A stretch of 64,000 nt of DNA from Sphingomonadaceae bacterium. GTDB lineage: Bacteria > Pseudomonadota > Alphaproteobacteria > Sphingomonadales > Sphingomonadaceae. The notes under the pieces were generated by a model. The model did not search any database, was not told the origin of the DNA, and saw nothing but the letters and a program-made list of their open reading frames with translations. The DNA lies in contig JAPZTW010000001.1 in NCBI GenBank assembly GCA_027533105.1, forward strand, positions 62,001 to 126,000, in the 5' to 3' direction. The translations under genes were made by a program, and so were the position numbers. Below, one piece after another: positions 8,575 to 19,567 of this stretch. Each line of letters begins with the position of its first letter. Positions within the stretch are counted from its first letter, which is position 1.

Positions 8575-10580
8575 TGCCCAAGGTAACCGTCGACGGCGTG
8601 GAACTTGAGGTCCCGGCAGGGGCCACGGTCCTGCAGGCCTGCGAAATGGCCGGCAAGGAAATCCCGCGTTTCTGCTATCATGAGCGCCTGTCCATCGCCG
8701 GCAACTGCCGGATGTGCCTGGTCGAGGTGAAGCCCGGGCCGCCCAAGCCGCAGGCTTCCTGCGCGCTGCCCGCCGCCGAGGGCCAGGAAATCCGCACCGA
8801 CAGCCCGATGGTCAAGAAGGCGCGGGAAGGGGTTATGGAGTTCCTCCTGATCAACCACCCGCTTGATTGCCCGATCTGCGACCAGGGCGGCGAATGCGAC
8901 CTGCAGGACCAGTCGGTCGCCTATGGCCGCGGCGCCTCGCGCTATGACGAGAACAAGCGCGCGGTCACCGAAAAGTACATGGGTCCGCTGATCAAGACGG
9001 TGATGACCCGCTGCATCCACTGCACCCGCTGCGTGCGTTTCTCGGAAGAGATCGCCGGGGTGGACGAAATCGGCGCGCTTTATCGCGGCGAGCAGATGCA
9101 GATCACGACCTATCTGGAACAGGCCGCCAAGCACGAGCTTTCGGCCAACGTGATCGACCTTTGCCCGGTCGGCGCGCTCACCTCGCGGCCCTATGCGTTT
9201 GAAGCGCGGCCGTGGGAACTGAAGAAGACCCTGTCGATCGACGTGTCGGACGCGGTCGGCTCGAACATCCGGCTCGACAGCCGCGGGCGCGAAGTGCTGC
9301 GCATCCTGCCGCGCATCAACGATGACGTGAACGAGGAATGGCTGTCCGACAAGGCGCGCTACCAGGTCGATGGCCTGACCCGCCGCCGCCTCGATCGCCC
9401 GTGGATTCGCCGCGATGGCAAACTTGTCGCCGCCACCTGGGAAGAAGCCTTCGCCGCTGTCGCCAAGGTCAATCCGGGCAAATCAGTGGCCGTGGTTGCC
9501 GGTGACATGGTCGATTGCGAAACCATGTTCGCGGCCAAGGCGCTCGCGGGCGCGCTGGGCAGCAAGCTGCTCGAAGGCCGCCAGACCGGCCTGGACTATG
9601 ACTGCTCGAACCTTGCGGCGGTGAACTTCAATTCGACCATCGCCGGGATCGAAGAGGCCGATGCCGTGCTGATCGTGGGCAGCCATGTCCGCTGGGAAGC
9701 GCCGCTGGTGAACACCCGCATCCGCAAGGCGGTGAAGCGCGGGGCCAAGGTCTTCGTGGTCGGGGCGGAATGGGATGCCACCTATCCGGTCACCAACCTC
9801 GGCACTGACCTGGCCGTGCTCGACAAGCTGCCCAAGGACGTGGCCGACGTGCTCAAGCAGGCGGCGCGTCCGGCGCTGATCCTGGGCGGCGCGGGCCTCG
9901 GCAAGGGCGCGCTGGGCGCCTGCCTGGCCCTGGCCGAGAAGTACAAGCTGGTCCGTGAAGGTTGGAACGGCTTCAACGTGCTGCACATGGCGGCGGCGCG
10001 GATGGGCGGGCTGATGCTGGGCTATGCCCAGAAGGGCGGCGTTGCCGATCTGGTCAAGGCCAAGCCCAAGCTGCTGCTCTCGCTCGGCGCGGACGAGGTG
10101 GATTACACGAAGTTCGCCGACTCCATCGTTGTTTACATCGGCCACCACGGCGACAAGGGCGCCCACGCGGCCGACATCATCCTGCCGGCCGCTGCCTTCA
10201 GCGAAAAGGCCGGAACCTACGTCAACACCGAGGGCCGGGTGCAATTTGCCGACAAGGCCGTCTTCGCGCCGGGTGACGCGCGCGAGGACTGGACGATCCT
10301 GCGCGCCCTGGCCGATGCCCTCGGCGTCTCGGTCGGCTTTGACAGCTTCGACGAACTGCGCGCCGCCATGATCAAGGCCGTTCCCGCGTTCGGCAGCGAA
10401 GGGCTGGCCGATTACGGCGCGCTGCCCAAGGCGGACAAGGCCAAGGCGGCCGGCACGATCGAGGCCTACCCGATCAAGGACTTCTACCTCACCAACGCAA
10501 TCGCCCGCGCCAGCGAGACCATGCAGCGCTGCTCGGCCGAACTGCTCCACGGTGAGAGCTTCGCGGAGGCCGCGGAATGA
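8574..10580 (+). CDS. nuoG: NADH-quinone oxidoreductase subunit G (75 kDa)
   Basis: Carries the electron-wire clusters N1b, N4 and N5. It has 668 residues. The N-terminal ferredoxin-like domain has N1b cysteines in [15 protein letters not shown] and a further Cys. The His/Cys site [14 protein letters not shown] is N5, and CIHCTRC plus a later DLCPVGAL cysteine form N4. A molybdopterin-oxidoreductase-like domain follows, lacking cofactor. The protein is shorter than the E. coli subunit (about 908) and has no extra N7 site, matching the mitochondrial type. ATG 8574 overlaps the preceding stop by 1 base. Confidence 0.97.
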   Translation: MPKVTVDGVELEVPAGATVLQACEMAGKEIPRFCYHERLSIAGNCRMCLVEVKPGPPKPQASCALPAAEGQEIRTDSPMVKKAREGVMEFLLINHPLDCPICDQGGECDLQDQSVAYGRGASRYDENKRAVTEKYMGPLIKTVMTRCIHCTRCVRFSEEIAGVDEIGALYRGEQMQITTYLEQAAKHELSANVIDLCPVGALTSRPYAFEARPWELKKTLSIDVSDAVGSNIRLDSRGREVLRILPRINDDVNEEWLSDKARYQVDGLTRRRLDRPWIRRDGKLVAATWEEAFAAVAKVNPGKSVAVVAGDMVDCETMFAAKALAGALGSKLLEGRQTGLDYDCSNLAAVNFNSTIAGIEEADAVLIVGSHVRWEAPLVNTRIRKAVKRGAKVFVVGAEWDATYPVTNLGTDLAVLDKLPKDVADVLKQAARPALILGGAGLGKGALGACLALAEKYKLVREGWNGFNVLHMAAARMGGLMLGYAQKGGVADLVKAKPKLLLSLGADEVDYTKFADSIVVYIGHHGDKGAHAADIILPAAAFSEKAGTYVNTEGRVQFADKAVFAPGDAREDWTILRALADALGVSVGFDSFDELRAAMIKAVPAFGSEGLADYGALPKADKAKAAGTIEAYPIKDFYLTNAIARASETMQRCSAELLHGESFAEAAE

Positions 10581-11620
10581 CCGCTTTCTTCCAATCGCTC
10601 GGCATGACCTACGAATGGGCGTGGTTCATCGCGACCATCGCCGGGATCTTGCTGATTGCCCTGCCGCTGATGCTGGCCGTGGCGATGATCATCTATGTCG
10701 ACCGCAAGGTCTGGGCGGCCATGGCGCTGCGCCGCGGCCCGAACGTGGTCGGCCCCTGGGGCCTGCTCCAGTCGTTTGCGGACGGCCTCAAGGTCTTCCT
10801 GCAGGAAACGATCGTGCCTTCGGCGGCGAACAAGGGCCTGTTCCTGATCGCGCCGATCATCACCTTCACTGTCGCGCTGCTGGCCTGGGCGGTGATCCCG
10901 TTCAATTCGGGCGCGGTTCTGGCCGATCTCAACGTCGGCCTGCTCTATGTCCTCGCGATCTCGTCGCTGGGGGTTTACGGCGTGGTCATCGCGGGCTGGG
11001 CTTCGAACTCGAAGTACCCGTTCTTCTCCGCCATGCGTGCCTCGGCGCAGATGATTTCCTATGAAGTCTCGATCGGTTTCATCCTGATCTGCGTGGTGCT
11101 GTGGGCGGGCAGCTTCAACCTTGGCGCAATCGTCGAGGCGCAGAAGTCGCACGTCGGGATCATCAACGGCTTCGTCGCCAACCCGCTGCTGTTCCCGATG
11201 TGGGTGATGTTCCTGATCTCGGGCATGGCCGAAACCGCCCGCGCGCCCTTCGACCTGACCGAGGCCGAAAGCGAGCTCGTTGCCGGTTACCAGACCGAAT
11301 ACTCGTCGATGAGCTTCGCGCTCTACTGGCTGGGTGAGTACGCCAACGTCCTGCTGATGTGCGCGCTCAATGCCGTGCTGTTCTTCGGCGGTTACCTGCC
11401 GCCGCTCGATATTCCGGTGCTCTACCTGGTGCCGGGCTGGATCTGGCTCTTCGCCAAGATCCTGTTCTTCTTCTTCATCTTCTCGTGGGTCAAGGCCACG
11501 GTCCCGCGCTATCGCTATGACCAGCTGATGCGCCTGGGATGGAAGGTATTCCTGCCGGTTTCGCTGGGCTTCGTGGTCCTGGTGAGCGGCTATCTGATGC
11601 TGACGAGGTACGGGGTATGA
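10577..11620 (+). CDS. nuoH: NADH-quinone oxidoreductase subunit H
   Basis: Membrane subunit forming the quinone channel entrance at the base of the peripheral arm. The 347-residue protein has about eight hydrophobic helices. Family signatures include [23 protein letters not shown] (about 39-61), [20 protein letters not shown] (about 149-168) and the acidic loop [21 protein letters not shown] (about 220-240). ATG overlaps the nuoG stop by 4 bases and its end overlaps nuoI likewise. Confidence 0.97.
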   Translation: MTAFFQSLGMTYEWAWFIATIAGILLIALPLMLAVAMIIYVDRKVWAAMALRRGPNVVGPWGLLQSFADGLKVFLQETIVPSAANKGLFLIAPIITFTVALLAWAVIPFNSGAVLADLNVGLLYVLAISSLGVYGVVIAGWASNSKYPFFSAMRASAQMISYEVSIGFILICVVLWAGSFNLGAIVEAQKSHVGIINGFVANPLLFPMWVMFLISGMAETARAPFDLTEAESELVAGYQTEYSSMSFALYWLGEYANVLLMCALNAVLFFGGYLPPLDIPVLYLVPGWIWLFAKILFFFFIFSWVKATVPRYRYDQLMRLGWKVFLPVSLGFVVLVSGYLMLTRYGV

Positions 11621-12102
11621 GCTTCGCCCAGCTCGTAAAGAGCTTCACCCTCTGGGAATTCGTGAAGGCGCACTGGCTGACCCTGAAGTACTTCTTCAGG
11701 CCCAAGGCGACCATCAACTATCCCTTCGAGAAGAACCCGCTGAGCCCGCGGTTCCGCGGTGAACACGCGCTGCGCCGCTATCCCAACGGGGAAGAGCGCT
11801 GCATCGCCTGCAAGCTGTGCGAAGCGGTCTGCCCGGCGCAGGCGATCACGATCGAAGCCGAACCGCGTGACGACGGCAGCCGCCGCACCACGCGCTATGA
11901 CATCGACATGACCAAGTGCATCTACTGCGGCTTCTGCCAGGAAGCCTGCCCGGTCGATGCTATCGTCGAAGGGCCGAACTTCGAATACGCGACCGAAACG
12001 CGCGAGGAACTGCTTTACGACAAGGCGAAACTGCTGGCCAACGGGGACAAGTGGGAGCGGGCGATTGCCGCGAACCTTGAAGCCGATGCGCCGTACCGGT
12101 AG
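11617..12102 (+). CDS. nuoI: NADH-quinone oxidoreductase subunit I (23 kDa)
   Basis: Two-[4Fe-4S] ferredoxin subunit (clusters N6a and N6b) carrying electrons to NuoB. The 161-residue protein has an amphipathic N-terminal anchor and the two sets [11 protein letters not shown] (Cys62, 65, 68, 72) and [11 protein letters not shown] (Cys101, 104, 107, 111). The open frame extends upstream to 11539, but ATG 11617 overlaps the nuoH stop and matches the family N-terminus. Confidence 0.97.
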   Translation: MSFAQLVKSFTLWEFVKAHWLTLKYFFRPKATINYPFEKNPLSPRFRGEHALRRYPNGEERCIACKLCEAVCPAQAITIEAEPRDDGSRRTTRYDIDMTKCIYCGFCQEACPVDAIVEGPNFEYATETREELLYDKAKLLANGDKWERAIAANLEADAPYR

Positions 12103-12114
12103 GGGCCCGCAACC

Positions 12115-12732
12115 ATGATCCAGGTCCTCACCTTCTACCTGTTCGCCAGCATCATGATCGCCGCCGGGGCCTTCACGATCCTGGCCCGCAACCCCGTGCA
12201 TTCGGTGCTGTGGCTGATCGTCGCCTTCTTCAACGCGGCGGGCCTGATGGTCCTCGCCGGGGCCGAATTCATCGCCATGCTGCTGGTGATCGTCTACGTC
12301 GGCGCGGTCGCGGTGCTGTTCCTGTTCGTCGTGATGATGCTCGACATCGATTTTGCCGAACTGCGCGCCGGGTTCATCAAGAACTTCCCGCTGGGCCTGG
12401 CGGTTGCCGTGGTCCTGCTGGCGGAGATCGTGCTGGGTATGGGGGCCTACCGGGCCGGGGCGCTGGAACTCGGCACGCCCGATGGTTCGGGCGCGGCACC
12501 GGCTGGCGCATCGAACATCGAGGCGATCGGCGCGCTGCTTTACAGCAAGTACCTGTTCCTGTTCGAAGCGGCCGGGATCATCCTGCTGGTCGCCATGGTC
12601 GGCGCGATCGTGCTGACCCACCGCCAGCGTGGCGGCGTGCGCGGCCAGAACATCGCTCAGCAGATTGCCCGCCGCCCTGAAGAGGCCGTGGTCAATACGC
12701 AGCCGGAAGTGGGCAAGGGGGTTTCGCTGTGA
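12115..12732 (+). CDS. nuoJ: NADH-quinone oxidoreductase subunit J
   Basis: Membrane subunit linking the quinone module with the proton-pumping arm. It has 205 residues, five hydrophobic helices and the conserved helix-3 region [20 protein letters not shown] (about 59-78), where a pi-bulge occurs in known structures. A hydrophilic C-terminal tail of about 40 residues follows the last helix. It is separated from nuoI by 12 bases and its end overlaps the GTG start of nuoK. Confidence 0.96.
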   Translation: MIQVLTFYLFASIMIAAGAFTILARNPVHSVLWLIVAFFNAAGLMVLAGAEFIAMLLVIVYVGAVAVLFLFVVMMLDIDFAELRAGFIKNFPLGLAVAVVLLAEIVLGMGAYRAGALELGTPDGSGAAPAGASNIEAIGALLYSKYLFLFEAAGIILLVAMVGAIVLTHRQRGGVRGQNIAQQIARRPEEAVVNTQPEVGKGVSL

Positions 12733-13034
12733 TCGGCGTTGAACACTACGTAGTCGTCAGCTCGATCCTGTTCGTGCTGGGCGTGCTGGGGATCTTCCTC
12801 AACCGCAAGAACGTGATCGTGATCCTGATGGCGATCGAACTGATCCTGCTGTCGGTGAACCTCAACCTGGTGGCCTTCAGCAGCTTTCTTGGCGATCTGA
12901 CCGGTCAGGTCTTTGCCATGTTCGTGCTGACCGTGGCCGCCGGTGAAGCGGCGATCGGCCTCGCGATCCTGGTGATCTATTTCCGCCGTCGCGGCACCAT
13001 CGCCGTCGACGATGTCAACCGGATGAAGGGGTAA
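12729..13034 (+). CDS. nuoK: NADH-quinone oxidoreductase subunit K
   Basis: Small proton-translocating subunit related to MrpC. The 101-residue protein has three hydrophobic helices. Conserved acidic residues lie in [19 protein letters not shown] (Glu at about 36) and in [21 protein letters not shown] (Glu at about 72). GTG 12729 overlaps the nuoJ stop. It lies 6 bases before nuoL. Confidence 0.97.
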   Translation: MIGVEHYVVVSSILFVLGVLGIFLNRKNVIVILMAIELILLSVNLNLVAFSSFLGDLTGQVFAMFVLTVAAGEAAIGLAILVIYFRRRGTIAVDDVNRMKG

Positions 13035-13040
13035 GCGTCC

Positions 13041-15062
13041 GTGGATCCGATCCTCTTCATCGTCTTCCTGCCCTTGCTGGCCGCGATCGTCGCGGGTCTG
13101 GGCAACCGGATGCTGGGCAATTTCGCCGCCAAGCTGGTGACGACGGGCGCGCTGTTCGCCTCGTGCCTGCTGTCCTGGCCGATCTTCCTGGCCTTCATGG
13201 GCGGCACGGCCGAAGCCCATGTCGTGCCGGTGCTGCAGTGGGTCCAGTCGGGTTCGCTGAGCTTCGACTGGGCGCTGCGGGTCGATACGCTGACCGCGGT
13301 CATGCTGGTGGTGATCACCACCGTGTCGGCGCTGGTCCACCTCTATTCCTGGGGTTACATGGACGAGGACCCGGATCAGCCGCGGTTCTTCGCCTATCTC
13401 AGCCTGTTCACCTTCGCCATGCTGATGCTGGTGACGGCCGATAACCTGGTCCAGATGTTCTTCGGTTGGGAAGGGGTGGGCCTCGCCTCGTACCTGCTGA
13501 TCGGCTTTTGGTTCAGGAAGCCCTCGGCCAGCGCCGCCGCGATCAAGGCCTTCGTGGTCAACCGCGTGGGTGACCTTGGCTTCATGCTGGGGATCTTCGG
13601 CACCTTCCTGGTGTTCAACACCGTTTCGATCCCGGAAATCCTGGCCGCCGCGCCCGGTATGGAAGGTTCGACCATCGGCTTCCTCGGCTATCGCTGGGAT
13701 ACGATGACGATCCTGTGCATCCTGTTGTTCATCGGCGCGATGGGCAAGTCGGCCCAGCTGGGCCTGCACACCTGGCTGCCGGACGCGATGGAAGGCCCGA
13801 CCCCCGTTTCGGCGCTGATCCACGCGGCGACCATGGTCACCGCCGGCGTCTTCATGGTCTGCCGCCTTTCGCCGATGTTCGAAGCCAGCCCGATCGCGCT
13901 GGACATTGTGACTTACGTTGGTGCCGCCACCTGCTTCTTCGCTGCCACGGTCGGCCTGACGCAGTGGGATATCAAGCGGGTGATCGCCTATTCGACCTGC
14001 TCGCAGCTGGGCTACATGTTCTTCGCCGCCGGCGTCGGGGCCTATGGCGCGGCGATGTTCCACCTGTTCACTCACGCCTTCTTCAAGGCCCTGCTGTTCC
14101 TGGGCGCGGGTTCGGTGATCCACGCGATGCACCACGAGCAGGACATGCGCTATTACGGGGCCTTGCGTAAGCACATCCCGCTGACCTTCTGGGCGATGAT
14201 GGCCGGAACCCTGGCGATCACCGGGGTGGGGGTCTACTGGCTCCACGCCGGCTTCGCGGGCTTCCATTCGAAGGACGCGATCCTTGAAGTGGCCTTCGCC
14301 AGCGGCAAGGAATCGGGCATGTTCGCCTTCTGGGTGGGCGTGACCGCCGCGCTGATGACGAGTTTCTATTCGTGGCGTTTGATGTTCCTGACCTTCTTCG
14401 GCAAGGCCCGCTGGGCCGGGTCCGAGCACATCCAGCACGCCGTGCACGATGACCATCACGGGCATGACGATCACGCCCATGGTCACGCCCATGGCGATGA
14501 TGGCACCGCCGGTTACCATCCGCACGAAAGCCCGCTGGTCATGCTGGTGCCGCTTGGTGTGCTGACGTTGGGTGCGGTCTTCGCCGGGTGGGTCTTCACT
14601 GGCTCGTTCATCTCCAGCGCCGATTTCTGGGGCGGCTCGATCTTCTACAACGAGCACCTGATGCATGCGATGCATGAAGTGCCGCTGTGGGTGAAGTTGA
14701 GTGCCACTGCGGTGATGCTGGTGGGCCTGTTTGGTGCCTGGTATGCCTATATTCGCAACCCCGGTTTCCCGGCCAAGGTCGTCGCGCAGATCGATGTCCT
14801 CTACCGCTTCGTCTACAACAAGTGGTACTTCGACGAGCTCTACAACTTCCTGTTCGTCCGCCCGGCCTTCTGGATCGGCGACAAGTTCTGGAAGCTTGGC
14901 GATATCGGGATTATCGACCGGTTCGGCCCGAATGGTGCCGCCTGGACCGTGCTCCAGGGCACCCGTCTCGCGCAGAAGGTGCAGTCGGGTTACCTCTATT
15001 CCTATGCTCTCGTGATGCTGCTGGGCCTGACCGCGGCGATCACCTGGATGATGGTGCGCTAA
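13041..15062 (+). CDS. nuoL: NADH-quinone oxidoreductase subunit L, with a histidine-rich loop
   Basis: Distal antiporter-like proton-pumping subunit with the long lateral helix. It has 673 residues and starts at GTG 13041. Family motifs include [17 protein letters not shown] (about 143-159), the lysine-bearing [23 protein letters not shown] region and a lateral helix near the C-terminus. Between helices, at about residues 461-496, lies a loop with about 12 histidines mixed with aspartate and glycine. This is longer and more His-rich than the E. coli loop and could bind metal. Hydrophobic segments on either side are intact. Confidence 0.96.
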   Translation: MDPILFIVFLPLLAAIVAGLGNRMLGNFAAKLVTTGALFASCLLSWPIFLAFMGGTAEAHVVPVLQWVQSGSLSFDWALRVDTLTAVMLVVITTVSALVHLYSWGYMDEDPDQPRFFAYLSLFTFAMLMLVTADNLVQMFFGWEGVGLASYLLIGFWFRKPSASAAAIKAFVVNRVGDLGFMLGIFGTFLVFNTVSIPEILAAAPGMEGSTIGFLGYRWDTMTILCILLFIGAMGKSAQLGLHTWLPDAMEGPTPVSALIHAATMVTAGVFMVCRLSPMFEASPIALDIVTYVGAATCFFAATVGLTQWDIKRVIAYSTCSQLGYMFFAAGVGAYGAAMFHLFTHAFFKALLFLGAGSVIHAMHHEQDMRYYGALRKHIPLTFWAMMAGTLAITGVGVYWLHAGFAGFHSKDAILEVAFASGKESGMFAFWVGVTAALMTSFYSWRLMFLTFFGKARWAGSEHIQHAVHDDHHGHDDHAHGHAHGDDGTAGYHPHESPLVMLVPLGVLTLGAVFAGWVFTGSFISSADFWGGSIFYNEHLMHAMHEVPLWVKLSATAVMLVGLFGAWYAYIRNPGFPAKVVAQIDVLYRFVYNKWYFDELYNFLFVRPAFWIGDKFWKLGDIGIIDRFGPNGAAWTVLQGTRLAQKVQSGYLYSYALVMLLGLTAAITWMMVR

Positions 15063-15063
15063 G

Positions 15064-16599
15064 ATGGCCGATTTCCCCATTCTCTCGGTCATGATGCTGG
15101 TGCCGCTGCTGGCGGCGGTGGCCTGTCTGCTGGTCGAGGCCAAGGCCGCGCGGCAGATCGCGCTGGTGGCAACACTGATCGATCTCGCGCTCGGTATCCT
15201 GTTGTGGGTGAACTACGACATCGGCGGGGCGCAGTGGCAGTTCCAGGAGAACGTTCCGCTGTTCGCCGGGTTCTCGTGGGCCCTGGGCATCGATGGCATC
15301 GCGCTGATGCTGATCATGCTGTCGGTCTTCCTGATGCCGATCTGCATCCTGGCGAGCGCAGCTATCGAAAAGCGCGTCGGCGAATACATGGCTGCCTTCC
15401 TGCTCATGGAAACGCTGATGATCGGCGTGTTCGCGGCGCAGGACCTGTTCCTGTTCTACATCATGTTCGAGGCCGGCCTGATCCCGATGTACCTGATCAT
15501 CGGCATCTGGGGTGGGGCGGACCGGATCTACGCCAGCTACAAGTTCTTCCTCTACACCCTGATCGGCTCGGTCCTGATGCTGATCGCCATGCTGTGGATG
15601 GTGAACGAGGCCGGGACGACCGACATCCCGACGCTGATGGAATACAACTTCGCGCCTGAAGTGCAGACCTGGCTGTGGCTGGCCTTCTTCGCCAGCTTTG
15701 CGGTGAAGATGCCGATGTGGCCGGTTCACACCTGGCTGCCCGATGCCCACGTGCAGGCGCCCACCGCCGGGTCGGTGATCCTGGCCGGCGTGCTGCTGAA
15801 GATGGGCGGCTATGGCTTCATCCGCTTCTCGCTGCCGATGTTCCCGGAAGCTTCGGCCCAGTTCGCCTGGCTGGTCTTCGCCCTGTCGATGGTCGCGGTG
15901 GTCTATACCTCGCTGGTCGCGCTGGTGCAGAACGACATGAAGAAGCTGATCGCCTATTCCTCGGTCGCGCACATGGCGATCGTCACGATCGGCCTGTTCG
16001 CCTTCAATCCCCAGGGGCTGGAAGGCGCGATGGTGGTGATGCTCAGCCACGGCCTGGTTTCGGGCGCGCTGTTCCTCTGCGTGGGCGTCATCTACGACCG
16101 GCTCCACACCCGCGAGATCGACCGCTACGGCGGCCTTTCGATCAACATGCCCTATTACGCGCTGTTCTTCATGCTGTTCACCATGGCCTCGATCGGTCTG
16201 CCGGGAACCAGCGGCTTCGTGGGTGAGTTCCTGAGCCTTGCCGGCATCTACCAGGTGTCGAGCTGGGTGGCGCTGGTCTGCACGACCGGGATCATCCTGG
16301 GTGCGGCCTATATGCTCTACCTCTATCGCCGCGTCGCCTTTGGCGAGCAGAAGAACGCCGATGCGGCCGCCATGCCCGATCTCAACCGTCGCGAATGGTT
16401 CCTGATGGCACCGATCGCCGCCGTAGTGCTCTGGATGGGGGTCTATCCCGAAAGCTTCCTGGCGCCGATGCGCGCCGATATTGCGGTGCTCGATGCCCGG
16501 ATCGCGCGGGCCAAGCCCGCCAGCGATGCCCAGCTGACCGCTGGCAAGCCCAAGCCAGCTACCGCCACTGAACATGCCGCGCACGGGGAGGCGCACTGA
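15064..16599 (+). CDS. nuoM: NADH-quinone oxidoreductase subunit M
   Basis: Antiporter-like proton-pumping subunit in the middle of the membrane arm. It has 511 residues and about 14 helices. Motifs include FEAGLIPMYLIIGIWGG (about 139-155), MPMWPVHTWLPDAHVQAPTAGS (about 216-237, with the key lysine just before) and GLPGTSGFVGEF near residue 380. It begins 1 base after nuoL. The last 50 residues are hydrophilic and Ala/Lys-rich, ending TATEHAAHGEAH. The stop overlaps the nuoN start by one base. Confidence 0.97.
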   Translation: MADFPILSVMMLVPLLAAVACLLVEAKAARQIALVATLIDLALGILLWVNYDIGGAQWQFQENVPLFAGFSWALGIDGIALMLIMLSVFLMPICILASAAIEKRVGEYMAAFLLMETLMIGVFAAQDLFLFYIMFEAGLIPMYLIIGIWGGADRIYASYKFFLYTLIGSVLMLIAMLWMVNEAGTTDIPTLMEYNFAPEVQTWLWLAFFASFAVKMPMWPVHTWLPDAHVQAPTAGSVILAGVLLKMGGYGFIRFSLPMFPEASAQFAWLVFALSMVAVVYTSLVALVQNDMKKLIAYSSVAHMAIVTIGLFAFNPQGLEGAMVVMLSHGLVSGALFLCVGVIYDRLHTREIDRYGGLSINMPYYALFFMLFTMASIGLPGTSGFVGEFLSLAGIYQVSSWVALVCTTGIILGAAYMLYLYRRVAFGEQKNADAAAMPDLNRREWFLMAPIAAVVLWMGVYPESFLAPMRADIAVLDARIARAKPASDAQLTAGKPKPATATEHAAHGEAH

Positions 16600-18062
16600 T
16601 GGATTTCGTCCAGTCTTTCCGCCTCGCCGCGCCCGAGGTGCTGTTCAGCCTGTCCGGGCTGATCCTGCTCCTGGCTTCGGCCTGGACCCGCTCCGATCGC
16701 GGGGCCCGCGTCATCACCTGGCTGACCATTGCCGTGCTCGTCATCGGCGGAGCGATGATTGCGCCCGCGCTGGCCAATGGCGCTGCCGGGCCCGATACGC
16801 TGGCCTTCTCGGCGCTGTTCACGGCCTCGGCCTTCGCGGCCTTTGCCAAGCTGCTGATCATCGCCGCAGCCGCCGCTTCGCTGGTGATCGCGCCCGCATA
16901 CTTCCAGCGGCTTGGTGCCTATCGCAACGAGTATCCGGTGCTGGTGCTGTTCGCGGTGCTGGGCATGTGCCTGATGGTTTCGTCCACCAACCTGCTTTCG
17001 CTCTACATCGGCCTCGAGCTCAATTCGCTCGCGGCCTATGTGCTCGCCGCGTTCCTGCGCAACGATGACCGTTCGGCCGAAGCCGGGCTCAAGTACTTCG
17101 TGCTGGGTTCGCTGGCCTCGGGCATCCTGCTGTTCGGGATCAGCCTGACCTATGGCTTTGCCGGGACGATTGGTTACGACGGGATCGCTGCCGCGCTCAC
17201 CGGCAAGATTTCGACCGGGGCGGTGTTCGGGCTGGTCTTCGTCTTTGCCGGTCTGGCCTTCAAGATCAGCGCCGTGCCGTTCCACATGTGGACGCCGGAC
17301 GTTTACGAAGGCTCGCCCACACCGGTCACCACCTTCTTTGCCTCGGCACCAAAGGTCGCGGCTCTCGCACTGACGGTGATCGTCGCGATCGAAGCCTTCG
17401 GCAACCAGATTGCCGCCTGGCAGCCGATCGTGGTTTTCGCCGCGCTGGCATCGATCGTGATCGGTGCCCTGGGCGCGATCGGGCAGACCAATCTCAAGCG
17501 CCTGCTGGCCTATTCCTCGATCAACAACGTCGGCTTCCTGCTGATCGGTCTGGCCGCTGCCACGCCGCAGGGTGTTGCCGGGATGCTGGTTTACCTCGCG
17601 ATCTATACCGCGATGACCATTGGCGGCTTTGTGGCCGTGCTCATGCTCAAGGATGCCGATGGCAATCCGGTTGAGAGCCTGGCCGATATCGCCGGCCTCT
17701 CGCGCCACCGCAAGGTGCTGGCCGCCTGCATCGCCATGATCATGTTCAGCCTGGCGGGGATCCCGCCGCTGTTCGGGTTCTGGGGCAAGTTCGTGGTGTT
17801 CCAGGCCGCGGTGGAAGCCGGGCATATCTGGCTGGCCGCCATCGGGATCGCCGCCAGCGTGATCGGGGCCTTCTATTACCTCAAGGTCGTCAAGGTGATG
17901 TACTTCGACGAACCGGCGATGAAGGCGGTGGGGCATAGCGACTGGATGCATCAGGCGCTGCTCGGGCTGTGCGCGGTGGCGATCTCGCCGCTTGGCTACC
18001 TGCTGACCAAGCCCCTGGGGGCATTGGCGGCAACGGCGGCGGGCGCGCTGTTCATCCCCTGA
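16599..18062 (+). CDS. nuoN: NADH-quinone oxidoreductase subunit N
   Basis: Antiporter-like proton-pumping subunit nearest the quinone module. It has 487 residues and about 14 helices, with the characteristic GLELNSLAAYVLAAF (about 139-153), FKISAVPFHMWTPDVYEGSPTPVTTFFAS (key lysine at about 221) and LAYSSINNVGFLLIGLA. It is the last nuo gene; birA follows after 1 base, so the operon continues into cofactor and RNA genes. Confidence 0.97.
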   Translation: MDFVQSFRLAAPEVLFSLSGLILLLASAWTRSDRGARVITWLTIAVLVIGGAMIAPALANGAAGPDTLAFSALFTASAFAAFAKLLIIAAAAASLVIAPAYFQRLGAYRNEYPVLVLFAVLGMCLMVSSTNLLSLYIGLELNSLAAYVLAAFLRNDDRSAEAGLKYFVLGSLASGILLFGISLTYGFAGTIGYDGIAAALTGKISTGAVFGLVFVFAGLAFKISAVPFHMWTPDVYEGSPTPVTTFFASAPKVAALALTVIVAIEAFGNQIAAWQPIVVFAALASIVIGALGAIGQTNLKRLLAYSSINNVGFLLIGLAAATPQGVAGMLVYLAIYTAMTIGGFVAVLMLKDADGNPVESLADIAGLSRHRKVLAACIAMIMFSLAGIPPLFGFWGKFVVFQAAVEAGHIWLAAIGIAASVIGAFYYLKVVKVMYFDEPAMKAVGHSDWMHQALLGLCAVAISPLGYLLTKPLGALAATAAGALFIP

Positions 18063-18063
18063 G

Positions 18064-18789
18064 ATGGCGCAGATCGACGTTTTCGAGGAACTCGCATCGA
18101 CGAGTACCAAGCTCATGCGCCGCCTTGCCAGGGGGGAGGCGGTCCAGGAGGGATACTGGATCGTTGCAGATCGCCAGACTGCCGGGCGGGGTCGTCATGG
18201 CCGATCATGGTTTGACGGTGCCGGTAACTTCATGGGGTCCACTTTTGTCAGCCAACGCGCCGGCGATCCGCCGCTCAGCACGCTGGCCCTGGTCGCCGGG
18301 CTTGCCGTGCAATCGACGATTGACGAGCAACTCGGTGTTGACCGGCAGGCCCTGTTGAAGTGGCCGAACGACGTGTTGGTGGATGGCGCCAAGATCGCCG
18401 GTATCCTGCTTGAAGGTGCCCCGGGCGGCGTGGTCGTGGGCATCGGCGTGAACCTGGAAGTGGCCCCCAAGGTGCTGGGCCGGGCGACCACCGCGCTCCG
18501 CAAGCTGGGCAGCACGATCAGCCGCAATACCTTCGCGCAGTTACTGGCCGATACCTTCGATCGCGAGGTCGAGCGGTGGCGGACCTATGGCCTTGAACCC
18601 ATCCTTGGCCGCTGGCAGGCCGCCGCCCATCCGGTCGGCACGCCGTTGCTGGTGGGCGAGCCGGGCGAGGCGCAGCTCGAAGGCACTTTTGCCGGTCTGA
18701 ACCCGGATGGGTCGTTGCAACTGCGCTTGGCGGATGGCGCTTTGCGTGCCATCCACGCGGGCGAAGTCAATCTCGTTGAGAGGAACTAG
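18064..18789 (+). CDS. birA: biotin--[acetyl-CoA-carboxylase] ligase, no DNA-binding domain
   Basis: Activates biotin as biotinyl-AMP and attaches it to the biotin carboxyl carrier protein. The 241-residue protein has the catalytic loop [17 protein letters not shown] (about 38-54), the [18 protein letters not shown] substrate segment (about 98-115) and a C-terminal SH3-like domain. It lacks the N-terminal helix-turn-helix of E. coli BirA, so it is a monofunctional class I ligase that cannot repress a biotin operon. Placement directly after nuoN and before coaX is a recurring alphaproteobacterial order. Confidence 0.93.
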   Translation: MAQIDVFEELASTSTKLMRRLARGEAVQEGYWIVADRQTAGRGRHGRSWFDGAGNFMGSTFVSQRAGDPPLSTLALVAGLAVQSTIDEQLGVDRQALLKWPNDVLVDGAKIAGILLEGAPGGVVVGIGVNLEVAPKVLGRATTALRKLGSTISRNTFAQLLADTFDREVERWRTYGLEPILGRWQAAAHPVGTPLLVGEPGEAQLEGTFAGLNPDGSLQLRLADGALRAIHAGEVNLVERN

Positions 18790-18793
18790 GGCA

Positions 18794-19567
18794 ATGCTGC
18801 TCGCGATCGATGTCGGCAACACCAACGTGGTTTTTGCCCTGTTCGAAGGGCGGGCGATCAAGCATCGCTGGCGCATCGCCACCGATCCGCGCCGCACCGG
18901 CGATGAATATGCCGTCTGGCTGATGCAGCTGCTGCACATCGAAGGGATCGATCGCAGCGCGATCAAGCGGATCATCATTTCCACGGTTGTCCCGCGCGCG
19001 CTTCACAACCTGGAAGTGCTGGCCGACAAGTATTTCGGCGTGACGGCGCTGGTCGCGGGCATCGCGCCGGTCGATTACGGCATGGAAATCGATGTCGACG
19101 AGCCGCGCTCGCTGGGGGCGGATCGCGCGGTCAATGCGATCGGTGCCCACGCCAAGTATCCGGGCGACCTGATCGTGGTCGATTTCGGCACGGCCACCAC
19201 CTTCGACGCGATCGATTTCAACGGCGCCTACAAGGGCGGGATCATTGCGCCCGGGATCAACCTGTCGCTCGATGCCCTGGTCGGCAACACGGCCAAGCTG
19301 CCACGCATTGCCATCCGCAGCCCCGACAGCACCAGCGTGATCGGCCGCAATACGGAAGACCAGATGCTGATCGGCGTGTTCTGGGGTTATGTCGCGATGA
19401 TGGAAGGGCTGATCGCCCGGATGCGCGCCCAGATCGGCCGGCCCGCCAAGGTCATCGCCACCGGCGGGCTTGCGATCCTGTTTGACCAGCACACCGAGAT
19501 TTTCGACGCGGTCGATCCGGACCTTACGCTTGAGGGCATGGCGATCCTGGCCGAGAAGGCAGGATGA
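18794..19567 (+). CDS. coaX: type III pantothenate kinase
   Basis: First step of CoA synthesis: phosphorylates pantothenate with ATP and a monovalent cation. The 257-residue protein has the ASKHA-fold phosphate-1 motif [16 protein letters not shown] at the N-terminus, [12 protein letters not shown] (about 113-124) and the catalytic DFGTATTFD motif (about 134-142). The open frame extends upstream to 18707 inside birA, but ATG 18794 gives the exact family N-terminus. Its stop overlaps the rnj start by 4 bases. Confidence 0.95.
   Translation: MLLAIDVGNTNVVFALFEGRAIKHRWRIATDPRRTGDEYAVWLMQLLHIEGIDRSAIKRIIISTVVPRALHNLEVLADKYFGVTALVAGIAPVDYGMEIDVDEPRSLGADRAVNAIGAHAKYPGDLIVVDFGTATTFDAIDFNGAYKGGIIAPGINLSLDALVGNTAKLPRIAIRSPDSTSVIGRNTEDQMLIGVFWGYVAMMEGLIARMRAQIGRPAKVIATGGLAILFDQHTEIFDAVDPDLTLEGMAILAEKAG

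Noticed and set aside
14421..14531. Histidine-rich NuoL loop as a sequencing or frameshift artefact.
   Set aside because: The frame is continuous and helices on both sides match the family, so it is a true in-frame loop.
12657..15143. An 828-codon open frame on the minus strand across nuoK, nuoL and nuoM.
   Set aside because: It lies antisense to intact complex I genes. In GC-rich DNA with GC-biased third positions, stop codons are rare on the opposite strand. The product is His/Gln/Asp-rich with no domain.
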